A DNA stretch of 46,206 nucleotides from Chara braunii. Lineage: Eukaryota > Streptophyta > Charophyceae > Charales > Characeae. Each line of letters starts with the position of its first letter. Within the stretch, counting starts at the first letter, position 1. Positions 1 through 10,239 of the stretch are shown here, one piece after another. Made by a program: the position numbers and the translations under genes. The notes beneath the pieces were generated by a model. The model saw only the letters and a program-made list of their open reading frames with translations. It ran no database searches and had not been told where the DNA came from. The DNA is taken from the NCBI GenBank assembly GCA_003427395.1, contig BFEA01000649.1:592192-638397 (forward strand), read 5' to 3'.

Positions 1-68
<68 letters not shown>
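1..68. repeat. (CA)n microsatellite
   Basis: About 34 uninterrupted CA units start the window. A second short CA-rich patch lies near 236-266. The array probably continues left of the window. Confidence 0.98.
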
Positions 69-72
<4 letters not shown>

Positions 73-139
73 TGTACACAGACACACAAACGCGTGCGAG
101 TCGAACCCGCTGTTCGATTTTTATTACTTTTTTTTTTTC

Positions 140-140
<1 letters not shown>

Positions 141-203
<63 letters not shown>
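141..203. repeat. (TTGA)n microsatellite
   Basis: About 15 perfect tetranucleotide units (TTGA/GATT) directly follow a T-rich run. No coding potential. Confidence 0.97.
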
Positions 204-205
<2 letters not shown>

Positions 206-1070
206 GGGGAAGGGGTCGCCCTTCCCCCCAGCACATGCACACAAACACACACACACACACACACACGTGAAAAATGTAAATTTTCCTTTTTTTTTATTAT
301 GTTTCTTTTGATTTAAATACTTGTTTTTTTGGTTTTTTATTTTTTAAAAATAAAAAAACACTTCATAATTCAAAACAAAAAATATACGCGTGTAGGTATC
401 TTCAAACCCTACAACCCTTTTTTTTTTCCGGGGGGGGGTATATTTTTAACAGAAAACAAATTGTTCAAAAATTGGGACCGCGGCCCCCGCCCGCAGCCGA
501 CCTCGGCGGTCGGGATCCAGACGGCGGGCCAAGATTGACCTCGCGGTCATGACCGCGGGGGATTCATAGCTCAAGACTTGAGTACAATCATCGGATACAT
601 ACCGCAACAGATCTTCTCAAGATGTACTTGGACGTGGTGTCATATGCTCTGAGAGATCGGGATTGAGGTTGAAAGTGAGAGGGGAGAGTGAGAGCACAAA
701 CACTGAGCATTGACAATGTCCTTGTCATTGTACTCTTGAGATGAAACGAACTCTCACTTTTCCCTCATTCATTTTGTCTTTGCCTTGAGTCAGTCAGTCT
801 TGATTATCTCTTCTGGCATTGCTTGATGATTGTGTTCTTTGTAGATTATGTCACAGTTCTCAACCTCTAAATTGGCAAACTTGGCACATACATGGCATAT
901 TCAGTTTGATTTTAATTTATTACTTGCATGGTTCTTTACTGTTCTGAATCAAAATAAAAGATTCCTAAGACCGGGGACCGGCGAAGATCGCAATTGAAAG
1001 GTCTCACTCGAAGCCGGGCGCACAGAACAGGAACGAATTTGCATTATTTAGTTTAATTTATTTACTACTA
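204..1070. other. Gene-free stretch, possible LTR remnant
   Basis: No credible coding frame. There is a small G/C island near 478-560 with the self-complementary piece CGCGGTCATGACCGCG at 541-556. The DNA after about 560 is of mixed composition and runs into an LTR-like 3' end at 1071-1146, so some of it may belong to an old LTR. I cannot place a left boundary. Confidence 0.4.
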
Positions 1071-1146
1071 TCAACAACCAAATCCTGCGTGACAGTCTGT
1101 TGGCTTTCTGGTCGCCTGAAGGGGCTCGACTAGAAAAAGTGCGACA
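1071..1146 (+). mobile_element. Diverged LTR 3'-end fragment related to element 1
   Basis: The stretch AAATCCTGCGTGACAGTCT (19 bases, 1080-1098) is identical to the reverse complement of a segment near the end of the element-1 LTR (near 15620 and 33770). It is preceded by CTATCA in both. The fragment ends ...GTGCGACA, close to the GGCGCGACA terminus of that LTR. The intervening bases are diverged. I read this as the 3' end of an old plus-oriented relative of the element-1 LTR; a chance match is unlikely for the 19-base core, but the boundaries are soft. Confidence 0.5.
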
Positions 1147-3612
1147 GCGCGAACACGTTCGCACGAATGTTAAGGGGTGTGAACACGGTTTTCCTTATGA
1201 TGCGTTTTGCTGTTGGGCAGTGATCGATATTTCATTAGCGAGTTTTTTATTTAAAGTGTTTACATGAAGCATTGTGTTATATTATACTTTGAATAAGGTC
1301 GTATAAATAACCAAAGTACAAATGAAAGGGGGGACATTCAATGAAGAAAAGTGGATGAAGGAGAAAATACTGAATTATAAAGAATGGTTGTTGTAACTTA
1401 ATAAGTGAACATACTTGCCCACGTTTAAAACAGTTGTCATAAGTGAACATGCTTGTTTTATGAATTATCAATTACAAACTATTATTCAAGCATTTCGGTT
1501 GTATTGTATGGATACGATATAAGCATAAGTTCAATAAACTTATCAATTTTTGTAAAAATAGAAATGATTTTTGCATGATGATAAAATTCTCGAGAAGAAA
1601 AATAAAAATATAATGATTAAAGATATTGAGCTGGGAATTTTTAAAAAAAAAAGCTTCACATTGAAGATAAAAGTAAGCATATCGAGAGAAAAGCATTATG
1701 AAGAACACGCATATATACCGTAAAACTATTAGCTTAAAAAGACAACTTCATGTTCAAGGTATCTAATTATATACATATCTCTCACTATCTTAATACCTTT
1801 AAACTACCAGTACACGACCCCGACTTTACTCAAAATGCAACTCATCACGTACAAAATTTTTGAAGGTTCGACCTAGCTGACCACAACGGTTGTCGGTGCC
1901 AAAAGAAAGAAAAAGACACGCCACCGCTGACAGTGAGAAAAACGTCGGTGCGTAGTACGACGACTTTTAAGCGCTAACTTGTTTTTCTTTTGCTGCGGAC
2001 ATTGTTTTTTTTGTCACAAATAGAATGGGTCTTTCTCGCTTGGCTATACAAGATTCATGTTAGTGGTGGAGAAATTTTTCTTCAATCTACTTGGTATGTG
2101 CGTCATAATACTCACTCAATTATAATGTTCAATAATTTCTTCAATATGTGGATTAGAAAACAATAGTGTGATCATAGTTACCACAAATGTTGAGGGTGTA
2201 AAATGATGCTTTTGTTTGACCAACGTATTCTCTCAAATTATAATAAGAAAAATAAAGGCACAGTCAATGCTGACAATTTGAAATGAGTCTAAGATAATGT
2301 ATCGAAAATTTTACTTCAAAATGAGGAAAATCGTTAATATATCCAACACATCTTTGAAGTCAAGAAATAATGTGTTGCGTTCGATGGATGCTCGAAGTGG
2401 ATTTGAAACTGAAAACATGATTGCACCGTAGTTATCTGATTGTTATAACGATAAAATAGGATAAAGATATAGACAATCAAATTCAAAGGAAGAGGAAAAT
2501 ATGCAATATCATTATAAAAAAAAAATGTAAATGTTGATATTTATTTATTATGAGTCAGAGTTAACACCCCACTTTCTACATTTGTCTTTTATTCCGATTT
2601 GTCATCATCACTAGATATATATCCTTATTTAGTTTTTGATATGTACACGATTATTTTTTTGTTTTCATTGCTAAAACATACATTAGAAAAATATTGCATA
2701 ATAACATAGTTAACATATATATTAAGATCCTAAAAGTGTTGTATGATGACATGGTGTAACACATGGTATTTCATATATATTTTGATCATAGTAGTTTATC
2801 CCATCGAGTTTTTTTATAGCACAGTCACTTGTACAAAAAAGAAAATGTAGCATGAATGTGAATTTTGTATCTTCGTTTACAATGATCGAATGTAAAAATC
2901 TGCGTAGCACCCGGTTAGCGTTCGGAGGCGAATGCGAACATATTCGCCTGAATGAGAACAAGCACTCAAAACCCTTCCAACGCGAACATAAAAAATATTT
3001 AAAAAAAAAAAAAAAAAAATGACAAAAAGATATTTTATGTAAAATATTAATACGAGCAACTATTGCCTTGGAGTCATGTTCAAATTTGTAGCTAATAAAG
3101 AGTTAAAAATAAAAAACAGCAATGTTTTTTTTTTTTTTTTTACGAAAAACAAAAAGTTCGCTCGAACATGTGCGCGAGCTATTCACGTGAACGTGAAGGG
3201 GCGCGAACACGTTCGTCGTGCTATAGAGATAAAAATCAAATTCTATATTTTGATTGGAAAATTATTTTTTGTTAAGTCAAGTAGATTGAGTTTCTCTTAA
3301 AAATTAGACAATTCAATTATCAGTATGGTTATAATTTGAAAGAAAGTACATTGAAACGTCAGTAGATGCCGTGTAAGTGGTTGCCTTACAGATAAATTTA
3401 AGATCACGTGCAACTTGTAGTTTTTGAATAGGGAGTAAATACAAGAAAAAAGTAACTCAAGGGGTGTCAAAAAATTTATAACGTTATACAATCCGAGAAT
3501 ACCTTCATATCAAAGTGGTCATTTAAAATGCCATAAAGCGACTCAGATTAATACAAATTATTAACAAATTTGAAAGAAAATGAGATAAATGAGTTCAAAT
3601 AAATATTGCAAG
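1147..3612. other. AT-rich gene-free DNA
   Basis: No ORF with protein-like composition on either strand. Short GC-rich pieces with CGAACACGTTCG-like palindromes occur at 1147-1170, 2905-2970 and 3155-3220, probably termini of decayed MITEs. A and T homopolymers of 15-20 bases are common (for example 3001-3019 and 3125-3141). Confidence 0.6.
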
Positions 3613-3848
3613 AACAAAAATTGACCTCATTTTTATAAGTTATAAGGAATAAATTTTAAACAAGCTGCACAAGGTTTATAAATATTCATTTAAACTTTTG
3701 CTCTTGACATTTTCTATTTATGTAGATTATAACAAAAATTGACCTCATTTTTATAAGTTATAAGGAATAAATTTTAAACAAGCTGCACAAGTTTTATAAA
3801 TATTCATTTAAACTTTTGCTCTTGACATTTTTTATTTATGTAGATTGT
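3613..3848. repeat. Tandem duplication, 118-bp unit x2
   Basis: Two adjacent 118-bp copies (3613-3730 and 3731-3848) differ at about three positions. Each begins AACAAAAATTGACC and ends near TTATGTAGATT. The high identity points to a recent local duplication, or to a collapsed or expanded assembly of a short repeat. Confidence 0.95.
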
Positions 3849-4785
3849 ATAATAATTGTTCTATGTTTTCATAGTAGTAATTAAAAAAATTATACAACTT
3901 TTTAATTTTGAACTAGTTTGTTAACCATAACATTATCTCACTTAACGAAAACTTTATATTTATTTTTTCAATATTATAAATTGCACGTCATTCTTATTTG
4001 TTTTTTGTTTGTATGTCCATTAGTACGTTAATAAGCGAGTCATCTACATTATATTCATTATGGGGCGGCACAACCTGTGTAGTATGCCGAACGTTTTACA
4101 CTCCTCCACGTTGTTTTTTTTCGGGGGGGGGGAATTCGGTTTTTTATTTTTAACTCACGTTTGGCTAAGAATTTGAACATTTTTCGAATGGAAAAGGTAT
4201 TTGAATTATGGTTTTGTACGACTTCTAATTTTTCACATTTTTTTGAAACTTTTTTGTAAATATTTTTTCATGCTTGCGGTCGGAGGGCTAAGACGGTAGT
4301 TCGCGTTGAGGCGAACATGTTTGGGTTCGCCTTGGAACGAGAATACGATGTTACTTATGACATAATCATGTAAGGGTTTGGAAAAATCTTTATAAGTACA
4401 AATAGATCTATAAACTTGTGTAGCATCGTGTTCGCGTTCGGTGACCAAACCCGAACGTTCGGGACCGAACGCGAACGAGCGTCGGGCAGGGTTCCGGGCA
4501 GCCCCAGCGCCAAAAAAAAAAAAAAAAAAAAACTAAAAAAATTCCGAAATAAAAATATGTTGTGAAGGATTGAAATGCAAACCACTTTTGGCTGAGGGTC
4601 ACATTATAATTCCTCACAGAATCGGAGATAAAAAAACAAAAAGCAGAATCACACAAAGGCATTCCCCTTTAGACCCCTTTAGCCCCTTTAAAACCAATTT
4701 ATACCCCCCTTCCCCCCCTTGACAACCAACTCGCGAAAAACGAAATGAGCCCAGATTTGGAGTTCTCCGGGAGAGCGCAATAAAT
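3849..4785. other. AT-rich gene-free DNA with CGAAC-rich islands
   Basis: No protein-like frame. Islands at 4275-4345 and 4425-4515 are rich in CGAACG/CGTTCG words, including ACCCGAACGTTCGGGACC near 4448. They resemble the GC-rich ends of the hAT-like element at 7850-8622 and may be decayed relatives. Confidence 0.5.
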
Positions 4786-4829
4786 AAAAAAAAAAAAAAA
4801 AAAAATTTTTTTTTTTTTTTTTTTTTTTT
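4786..4829. repeat. A20-T24 perfect palindrome
   Basis: Twenty A residues are followed directly by 24 T residues, so the segment is self-complementary over 40 bases. It may be an assembly junction of two homopolymers or a genuine cruciform-capable tract. Confidence 0.95.
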
Positions 4830-5240
4830 CATTCCCTGGTATCCCGGGCGTCAGACCCCCTTGGGCATCACGTCGGGTGCCCGGCCGGGCGTGAGAATCT
4901 TCCTAGCTCAAATGTGTAAAATAATTTTGATGTGACCTTTACCAAAAGTTGTTCAGTTTATTTTTATGCAAAACATAATTTATTCTTAATTTTTTTCTAG
5001 GCTAGGAGAATGAATTGGAACTACCTGGGCGGCCAGGGCAAAAAATAAAATAAAAAATAGATATATATTTTAAAATTTGCAAAGAATCTCGATGTGACAT
5101 TGAAGCAAAAGTTGTTTCGTTCGGTTTTCTACATAATATCGAGGTTACCAAAGTGGCCTGGGACCGTTTACTTGACCAGATAAAAAAATAAAAAAAATTA
5201 AAAAAATTAAAAATTTTATTATTTTTTATTTACAATTAAG
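4830..5240. repeat. Decayed fragments of the CTAGG-TIR MITE family
   Basis: Pieces of the MITE consensus are recognisable: AAAAGTTGTTCAGTTTATTTT near 4945 with the following CATAA words, CTAGGCTAGG at 4999, and GGTTACCAAAGTGGCC near 5144. The pieces do not form one complete copy and no target duplication is visible. Confidence 0.5.
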
Positions 5241-5315
5241 CTAGGCTACCAGCCGGGCCGTCCGGGTCACCCTATTTTCCCGAGTGTCGCGGTCGTGCAA
5301 GGACTAAAAAAGGTC

Positions 5316-5318
<3 letters not shown>

Positions 5319-5367
<49 letters not shown>
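5319..5367. repeat. Poly(A) run of 49
   Basis: An uninterrupted A49 lies inside the reversed MITE copy. It is an expansion of the A/T-rich interior seen in other copies. Its length may be unreliable in the assembly. Confidence 0.95.
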
Positions 5368-5368
<1 letters not shown>

Positions 5369-5401
5369 ACTATGTTATGAAAAAAATTAAATTGAACAAC
5401 G

Positions 5402-5837
5402 TTCTTGAGCGCATCTGCCCCCGCGCGAGCGAGGGCCTTCCCGACCGCGACACGCAGGAGAAACTTAGGCATTCAACTTCTTAGAGACAACTCGGGGATG
5501 ACACGGTTACCCGCGTCGACCTTCGCCGCTCCTGCCGAGTGCGCGAGTTGTACATCCCGCGGTCCCCTACGACAGGATAGGTTCTCGCAGGGCACAACTT
5601 GCCTTCCCTAAGGGGTTGTCACCACCTTTAGGGAAGGCAAGTTGTGCCTGGCGAGAACCTATCCTGTCGTAGGGGACCGCGTGATGTACAGTTGGCGCAC
5701 TCAGTCGGAGCAGGGAAGGGTTGACGAGGGTTACCTTGCCGTCCCCGAGTTGTCTCTAAAAAGTTGAATGCCTAGGTTTCTGCTGTGTGACGAGGTTGGG
5801 AGGGCCCTCGCTCGCGCGGGGGCCGATGCGCTTGACA
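5402..5837. repeat. Large near-perfect palindrome, ~217-bp arms
   Basis: The left arm (5402-5618) is the imperfect reverse complement of the right arm (5619-5837) with almost no loop; the centre lies near 5618 (GCCTTCCCTAA.../...TTAGGGAAGGC). Matching landmarks include GACAGGATAGGTTCTCGC against GCGAGAACCTATCCTGTC and CCCCGCGCGAG against CTCGCGCGGGG. Both arms derive from an LTR 3' end, so this is a head-to-head LTR duplication. Confidence 0.92.
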
Positions 5838-6077
5838 GGTGGCGCTGTTGCTGGGGAAATCCAGCAGCGCTTCCGCGTCACTACCTAGAACACACTGTCG
5901 CAAACAGAGCGCGAATATGCACTCTTGTCGTGGTTGGCCTCGCCACAAGAAGCGCGCACCAATAGGATTGATTCGGCAAGCAGGGCTTGGATAGCTAGAG
6001 CAGAGAACAACCCTTTGCAGTAGGATCGACAAAGGCCGGGAGGACCTTCGCTCACGCGGGGGCCGATGCGCTCGACA
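5402..6077 (+). mobile_element. Rearranged LTR fragment of element-2 family, nested in a MITE
   Basis: An inserted segment carries three copies of an LTR 3' end related to 42690-42894: one inverted (5402-5618), one direct (5619-5837, ending CTTGACA) and a short third one (about 6031-6077, ending GCTCGACA). The middle copy is followed after 2 bases by TGGCGCTGTTGCTGGGGA (5840-5857), a PBS-like stretch two bases away from the element-2 PBS. The shared word CAACGTT flanks both ends of the insertion, consistent with a 5-bp target duplication such as AACGT. It resembles a miniature, terminal-repeat-only retroelement with an extra inverted end. Confidence 0.75.
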
Positions 6078-6307
6078 ACGTTTGCCTCAGAGTCACATCA
6101 CAATTCTTTACCAAATTTAAAATAAAATTTTAAAATAAAAATTAATTTTTATTTTTTTATTTTTTATTGATTTTTGGCTCGGTCATGCAAGTGGATCCGA
6201 GCCACTCTGTAAGCCTAGCAATTAAGTAAATAATTTCGATGTGACCCTCAGACAAAAGTTGTATTGATTATTTCTTTTGCATAACGTAGTTTTTTTTCGA
6301 ATTTTTT

Positions 6308-6566
6308 CTAGGTTACCAAAGTGGCTCGATACCACTTGCATGGTTAGACAAAAATATATAAAAAAATAAAAATAATTGACTTTTTTATTTATTTAAAATT
6401 TGGTAAACAACATCGATGTGATCTGAGGCAAAAGATGTTCAATTTATTTTTTTGCATAACATAGTTCTATTTATTGTTTTTTCCCCCCTCGGACCTTCTC
6501 TAGTCCTTGCACGAACGGATTGTCCGGAAAAATAGGGTAACCTGGGTGGCCGGGTTGGTAGTCTAG
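6308..6566 (+). mobile_element. MITE copy (CTAGG-TIR family)
   Basis: Begins CTAGGTTACCAAAGTGGC and ends GGGTTGGTAGTCTAG. The interior has the family landmarks (CATCGATGTGA, CTTTTTTGCATAACATAG-like words, TAGTCCTTGCACG, AAAATAGGGTAACC). No matching 8-bp duplication is visible. Both flanks (6283-6307 and 6567-6590) are themselves MITE interior sequence, so this copy sits in a rearranged mosaic. Confidence 0.8.
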
Positions 6567-6877
6567 AGCATAACATAATTTGTTTTTGATTTTTTTTTTT
6601 TTTTTTTAATAAGAGCTTCTTTGGCCCTTGTAAGGGGCGACCGGGCAAACAAGCTGACCAGGGTCAAGCTGGTAGCATAAGATTTTTTGAATTTTTTCAT
6701 TTGGAAATTTTTCGCTCGGACCTTTTTTAGTTCTTGTACACCCAAGCCGCATGGGAAAATAAGGTGACAATGAGGCAACGTTGTGAAGTTATTGAATTTA
6801 CTTTTCTGCATCACATAGTTCTTTTTTTTTTTTTTTTCTGGTGCTTGCACAACCGAGATGCTTGGGGAAACTAGGTG

Positions 6878-7140
6878 GCTCGGGCTACCAAAGTGGTGCA
6901 GGACATCGTGCATGATCGAGCCAAAAAAAAAAAAAAACGCTTTGTTTTTTAGTTTAAATATGGTAATGAATTTTGATGTGACGCCGAGACAAAAGTCGTT
7001 CATTTATTTTTCTGCATAACATAGTTATTTTTCGTATTTTTTTGATTTTTTTTTCTGATTATTTTTGCAAGCATCTTCTTTTGTCCTTACACAGCTGGGC
7101 CGTCCGGGAAAATAGGGTGATCCGGGCGGCCCGGCTTATA
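6878..7140 (+). mobile_element. Degraded MITE copy (CTAGG-TIR family)
   Basis: The 5' end is eroded (CTCGGGCTACCAAAGTGG) and the 3' end reads GGCGGCCCGGCTTATAG instead of GGTAGCCTAG. Interior landmarks are present (TTTTGATGTGAC, TTTTCTGCATAACATAG, GGGAAAATAGGGTGA). Both termini are mutated, so it is an old copy. Confidence 0.7.
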
Positions 7141-7173
7141 GCGTATTTTTTTCGTGAATTATATAATAATAAA

Positions 7174-7463
7174 CTAGGCTACCAAAGTGGTCCGAATTCA
7201 CTTGCCCGACCGAGCCAAAATGAAATAAAAATAAAAAAATAAAACTTTATTTTTAATTTGAATTTTTAATTTAAATTTGATAGAAAATTTATATGTGACC
7301 TTGAGGCAAAAGTTGTTTTGTTTATTTTTCTGCATAACATAGTTTGTTTCTGGATTTTTTTGATGTTCTTTTTATTTGTTTAGGCAAGGACCTTCCCTAG
7401 TCTTGGCACGCCCGGACCGCCCGGGAAAATAGGGTGACCCAGGCAGCCCTGCTGGTAGCCTAG
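7174..7463 (+). mobile_element. Complete MITE copy (CTAGG-TIR family)
   Basis: A 290-bp copy starting CTAGGCTACCAAAGTGG and ending CTGGTAGCCTAG, flanked on both sides by the exact 8-bp duplication ATAATAAA (7166-7173 and 7464-7471). The interior includes ATGTGACCTTGAGGC, TTTCTGCATAACATAG and GGGAAAATAGGGTGACCC. No ORF. TIRs and TSD length support a non-autonomous hAT-type element. Confidence 0.93.
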
Positions 7464-7659
7464 ATAATAAAATAATATGTATCAACAAATTAATAAAATG
7501 CATTGCAATTAGGTATAAAGAAACATTGATAGAGGATTTTTTTCATTGTGTAGTTTGCTATGACATTATTCTAATGTTTTTATCAACATTCCGGGACACT
7601 ATGAAATTGTTATTTGTAAATTGTTTTGTTCTCTTACCGTATATGTGAGCTATCTATCA

Positions 7660-7840
7660 AGCCCACTGGGTCACCCTGTTTTCATGTGCGACGCGGTCAT
7701 GCAAGAACAACGGAAGGTCCCTGCAAACAAGAACCGAAAAAATCCGAAAAAAAGTTATGCCGAAAAACAAATTAAATAACTTTTAACTCAGAGTCACATC
7801 GATATTCTTTAGCAAATTAAAAAAAAATCTATCTATCTAT
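7660..7840 (-). mobile_element. Reversed MITE fragment (CTAGG-TIR family)
   Basis: GGGTCACCCTGTTTTC, CATGCAAGAAC, AAGGTCC and ACTCAGAGTCACATCGATATT are the reverse complement of the family 3' half. The TIR near 7660 is eroded and the other end abuts the element at 7850, which probably inserted here. Confidence 0.65.
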
Positions 7841-7849
7841 ATATATATA

Positions 7850-8622
7850 CAGAGTTGCCAGGCCGAACGTACGGAGGCCCCTAAGCTGACCCCCGAACGT
7901 TGGGGCGTTCGGGTCCCCGTACGGGGCCCGAACTCGAAGGGGTTCGGACCCCGCAAAACGTTATTTTGGTACCTAACAATTATTATTTTTTTCTGATTTG
8001 TGTTTTGTAAGTTCTCTATTATGTAAGCTACCTGTCTCTTAATTTTGAAGTCATTCTAGAGATCCAAACAATAATGAAAAATCGGCAAAGATGGTGGTGT
8101 CAAAACTTGCTTTCCCACTTACTAATTTGTTTTTTTTCTTTTTTAACTTTTTGTTTTCTTTTTATTTCGGGGTCTGAAAACAATTATTATTTTTTTTAAC
8201 TTTATTTGTAGGTTCTATATTATGTAAGATACATATGTATAAAATTTCATGACATTTGAAAAAACCAAAAAAAAATGAAAAATCGCCAAAGATGGCGGTG
8301 TCAAAAACTTGCTCGCCCACGCAATAATTTCATTCTCGTTTTATTGTTTCTTATTTTCATTAATATTATTTATTTTTCATATTTGATTTTTATTTCAAAT
8401 CTGGTAAGGAATTTGGATGTAATGTTGAGGCAAACGTTGTTTAGTTTATTCTTCTGTATTACATATATTGTTTGCAGAATTTTTGGAATTTGTTTTTATT
8501 TTTTATTTTTATTTTTTGTGGTTCCGCGTTCGACCGAACGTCCGAACGCGTCGAGAGGGGGTCCCAAACGTTCGGGCGTTCAGGTTCGGGCGTTCGTCCC
8601 GTCCCGAACGCCGGCAACCTTG
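7850..8622. mobile_element. hAT-like MITE, CAGAG/CAAGG ends, CGAACG-rich termini
   Basis: The left end CAGAGTTGCCAGGC pairs with the right end CGCCGGCAACCTTG. Outer bases CAGAG/CAAGG fit the CARNG pattern known for hAT termini. Flanks are TATATATA (7842-7849) and TATATATG (8623-8630), a likely 8-bp duplication although the surrounding TA repeat weakens the test. Both ends are GC-rich with repeated CGAACG words; the centre is AT-rich and contains two related AAAATCG(C/G)CAAAGATGG blocks (8080 and 8279) plus a fragment of the other MITE family near 8400-8480. No transposase. Confidence 0.65.
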
Positions 8623-8939
8623 TATATATGTATATATATATTGGCGACTTAGTTGTTCTTGACGACTCAGGTAACATAGCAATATATTTAATATATTTTT
8701 TAACTATGTTACCAGTTGTCCGACGGCAGCACGTCCTGGGCAAACAGTCAAGGAGGTCTCGGATATCCGGGTCCGGACAACTTCAGTTTAAGTAATTAAA
8801 AGCACGAAAAAAAAATAAAAAAATTAAGGGTGTCTTTTATTTTATTTTTATTTTAAATTTAACAAATTTCGATATCATTCCAAGGCAAAATTTGTTCAAT
8901 TTATTTTTCTGCATAACATAGTTGTTTTTCATATTTTTA
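8623..8939. other. Inverted repeat and MITE fragment, no gene
   Basis: GGTAACATAG (8670-8679) and CTATGTTACC (8704-8713) form a perfect 10-bp stem around an AT-rich loop. From about 8810 to 8939 the sequence is a fragment of the CTAGG-TIR MITE interior (TTTTTCTGCATAACATAG), into which the next copy has inserted. Confidence 0.6.
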
Positions 8940-9224
8940 CTAGGCTACCAGAGTGGCCCGAGGTCACTTGCATGTCGGGCCAAGAACCATTAGAAAATAA
9001 AAATAGAAATAAAAAAATAAACGTTTTATTTTTTATTCTAAATCTGGTGCAGAATTTCGATGTGAGCCCGAGACAACAGTTGTTCAGTGTATTTTTTAGC
9101 ATAACATAGTTTTTTTTCAGATTTTTTGGATTTGGTAGGTTTTTTTTTTTTTTTGGCTGGGACCTTCCCTAGTCCTTGCACGGGCTGGCCACCCAGGACT
9201 CGGGCGGCCCGGCTGGTAACCTAG
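8940..9224 (+). mobile_element. Complete MITE copy (CTAGG-TIR family)
   Basis: A 285-bp copy starting CTAGGCTACCAGAGTGGCCC and ending CGGCTGGTAACCTAG. The exact 8-bp duplication TATTTTTA lies on both sides (8932-8939 and 9225-9232). It has inserted into the interior of an older copy of the same family. No ORF. Confidence 0.93.
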
Positions 9225-9339
9225 TATTTTTATCATTTTTTTTATTTTTATTTTTTTTGAACTCGGACCGACTGCCCGGGGAGGATGTCAAACCCGTTGT
9301 CCGAGCGGACAACCCCGGACGGTCAAGGGGGTCAGGTAA
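9225..9339. other. GC-rich TIR-like remnant, no gene
   Basis: TTGTCCGAGCGGACAA (9298-9313) is a perfect 16-bp palindrome and the segment ends GTCAGGTAACCTAG, like the end of the CTAGG-TIR MITEs. No matching left end is visible. Confidence 0.45.
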
Positions 9340-9515
9340 CCTAGTTTTTTAATGATTGATTTTATAAATATTTAATTGCATTTTGATTATTTTGAATTAT
9401 TTGGATTAGGGTTACCGACGTTTATAACCTAGTTTTTTTATGATTGATTTTATAAATATTTAATTGCATTTTGACTGTTTTGAATTATTTGGATTAGGGT
9501 TACCAACGTTCATGC
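9340..9515. repeat. Tandem duplication, 88-bp unit x2
   Basis: Copies 9340-9427 and 9428-9515 begin CCTAGTTTTTT and share ATAAATATTTAATTGCATTT and TTATTTGGATTAGGGTTACC. They differ at only a few bases. Confidence 0.93.
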
Positions 9516-10239
9516 TCGACCGAACATCAGAACACGAATCCGAAACGTGCCGAGTGTTTTGCCTCTCTTGGGGAGGCGTTCAACCGCTCAGGTTGAACGT
9601 GAACCTTAGGAAAAAAAACAAATCCAAAATTTTTAAAAACCTTACCAATTTGCCTTAGCTTTATCTTCTAATTCCTTACCAATTTTAAAATAAAAATAAA
9701 AATAAAAAATAAAAATAAAAATTTAGTGGATGGCCGAGTACGTTTTTTATATTGTCATCTTTGGTGATTTTTTATTTTTTCTTCTGATAGCCAAATGTCT
9801 TGAAAATTTACAGATGTGTATTTCACATAATATAAAACTTATAAAAAAAAGTTAAAAATAATAGTAAAGTATGTGGGGCCTCAAAATGCTATCAAAATAA
9901 AAAGTAAAAAGTGAAAAAAAAAAAAAACTTAGTGGTCGAGTACGTTTTGACCACACATTCTTCGCAAAATATATTTGCATGCAGTGCATGTGATTAAGAG
10001 CTTACAAAAACTATTTAAAAAAAAAGTAATTTAGACCCCTAAATAGCTTTTGGCGCGGACCGAACCTTATAAGGTCCGGACACTAAATATGACCCCGAAT
10101 GCCCGAACGTTCGGGGATCAACCAGAGGGGCTCCAACGATCGAGCGAGTAACTATGATGTGGATAACATTTTGGTCTTAGGTTCTTATTACCATTATGTT
10201 ACATCCCGTAAGAGAATGTTTGCATAACATATTCAAAAG
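9516..10239. other. AT-rich gene-free DNA
   Basis: No coding frame with protein-like composition. CGAACGTTCGG words near 9510-9600 and 10070-10145 are probably decayed MITE ends. Confidence 0.55.

Larger units (their letters stand above)
5241..6218 (-). mobile_element. MITE (CTAGG-TIR family), reversed copy split by an LTR insertion
   Basis: Starts CTAGGCTACCAGCCGGGCCG and ends ...CTGTAAGCCTAG. It is flanked by the exact 8-bp duplication CAATTAAG (5233-5240 and 6219-6226). The interior reads as the reverse complement of the family consensus (CATAACATAG, AATTGAACAAC, then GCCTCAGAGTCACATC) but is interrupted at about 5401 and resumes at about 6078. Removing the insertion restores a normal ~300-bp MITE. 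TIRs plus an 8-bp duplication suggest the hAT superfamily; no transposase is present, so mobility would need help in trans. Confidence 0.88.

Noticed and set aside
1-30. Telomeric or centromeric satellite at the left edge
   Set aside because: It is a plain CA microsatellite; no TTTAGGG-type repeats occur in the window.
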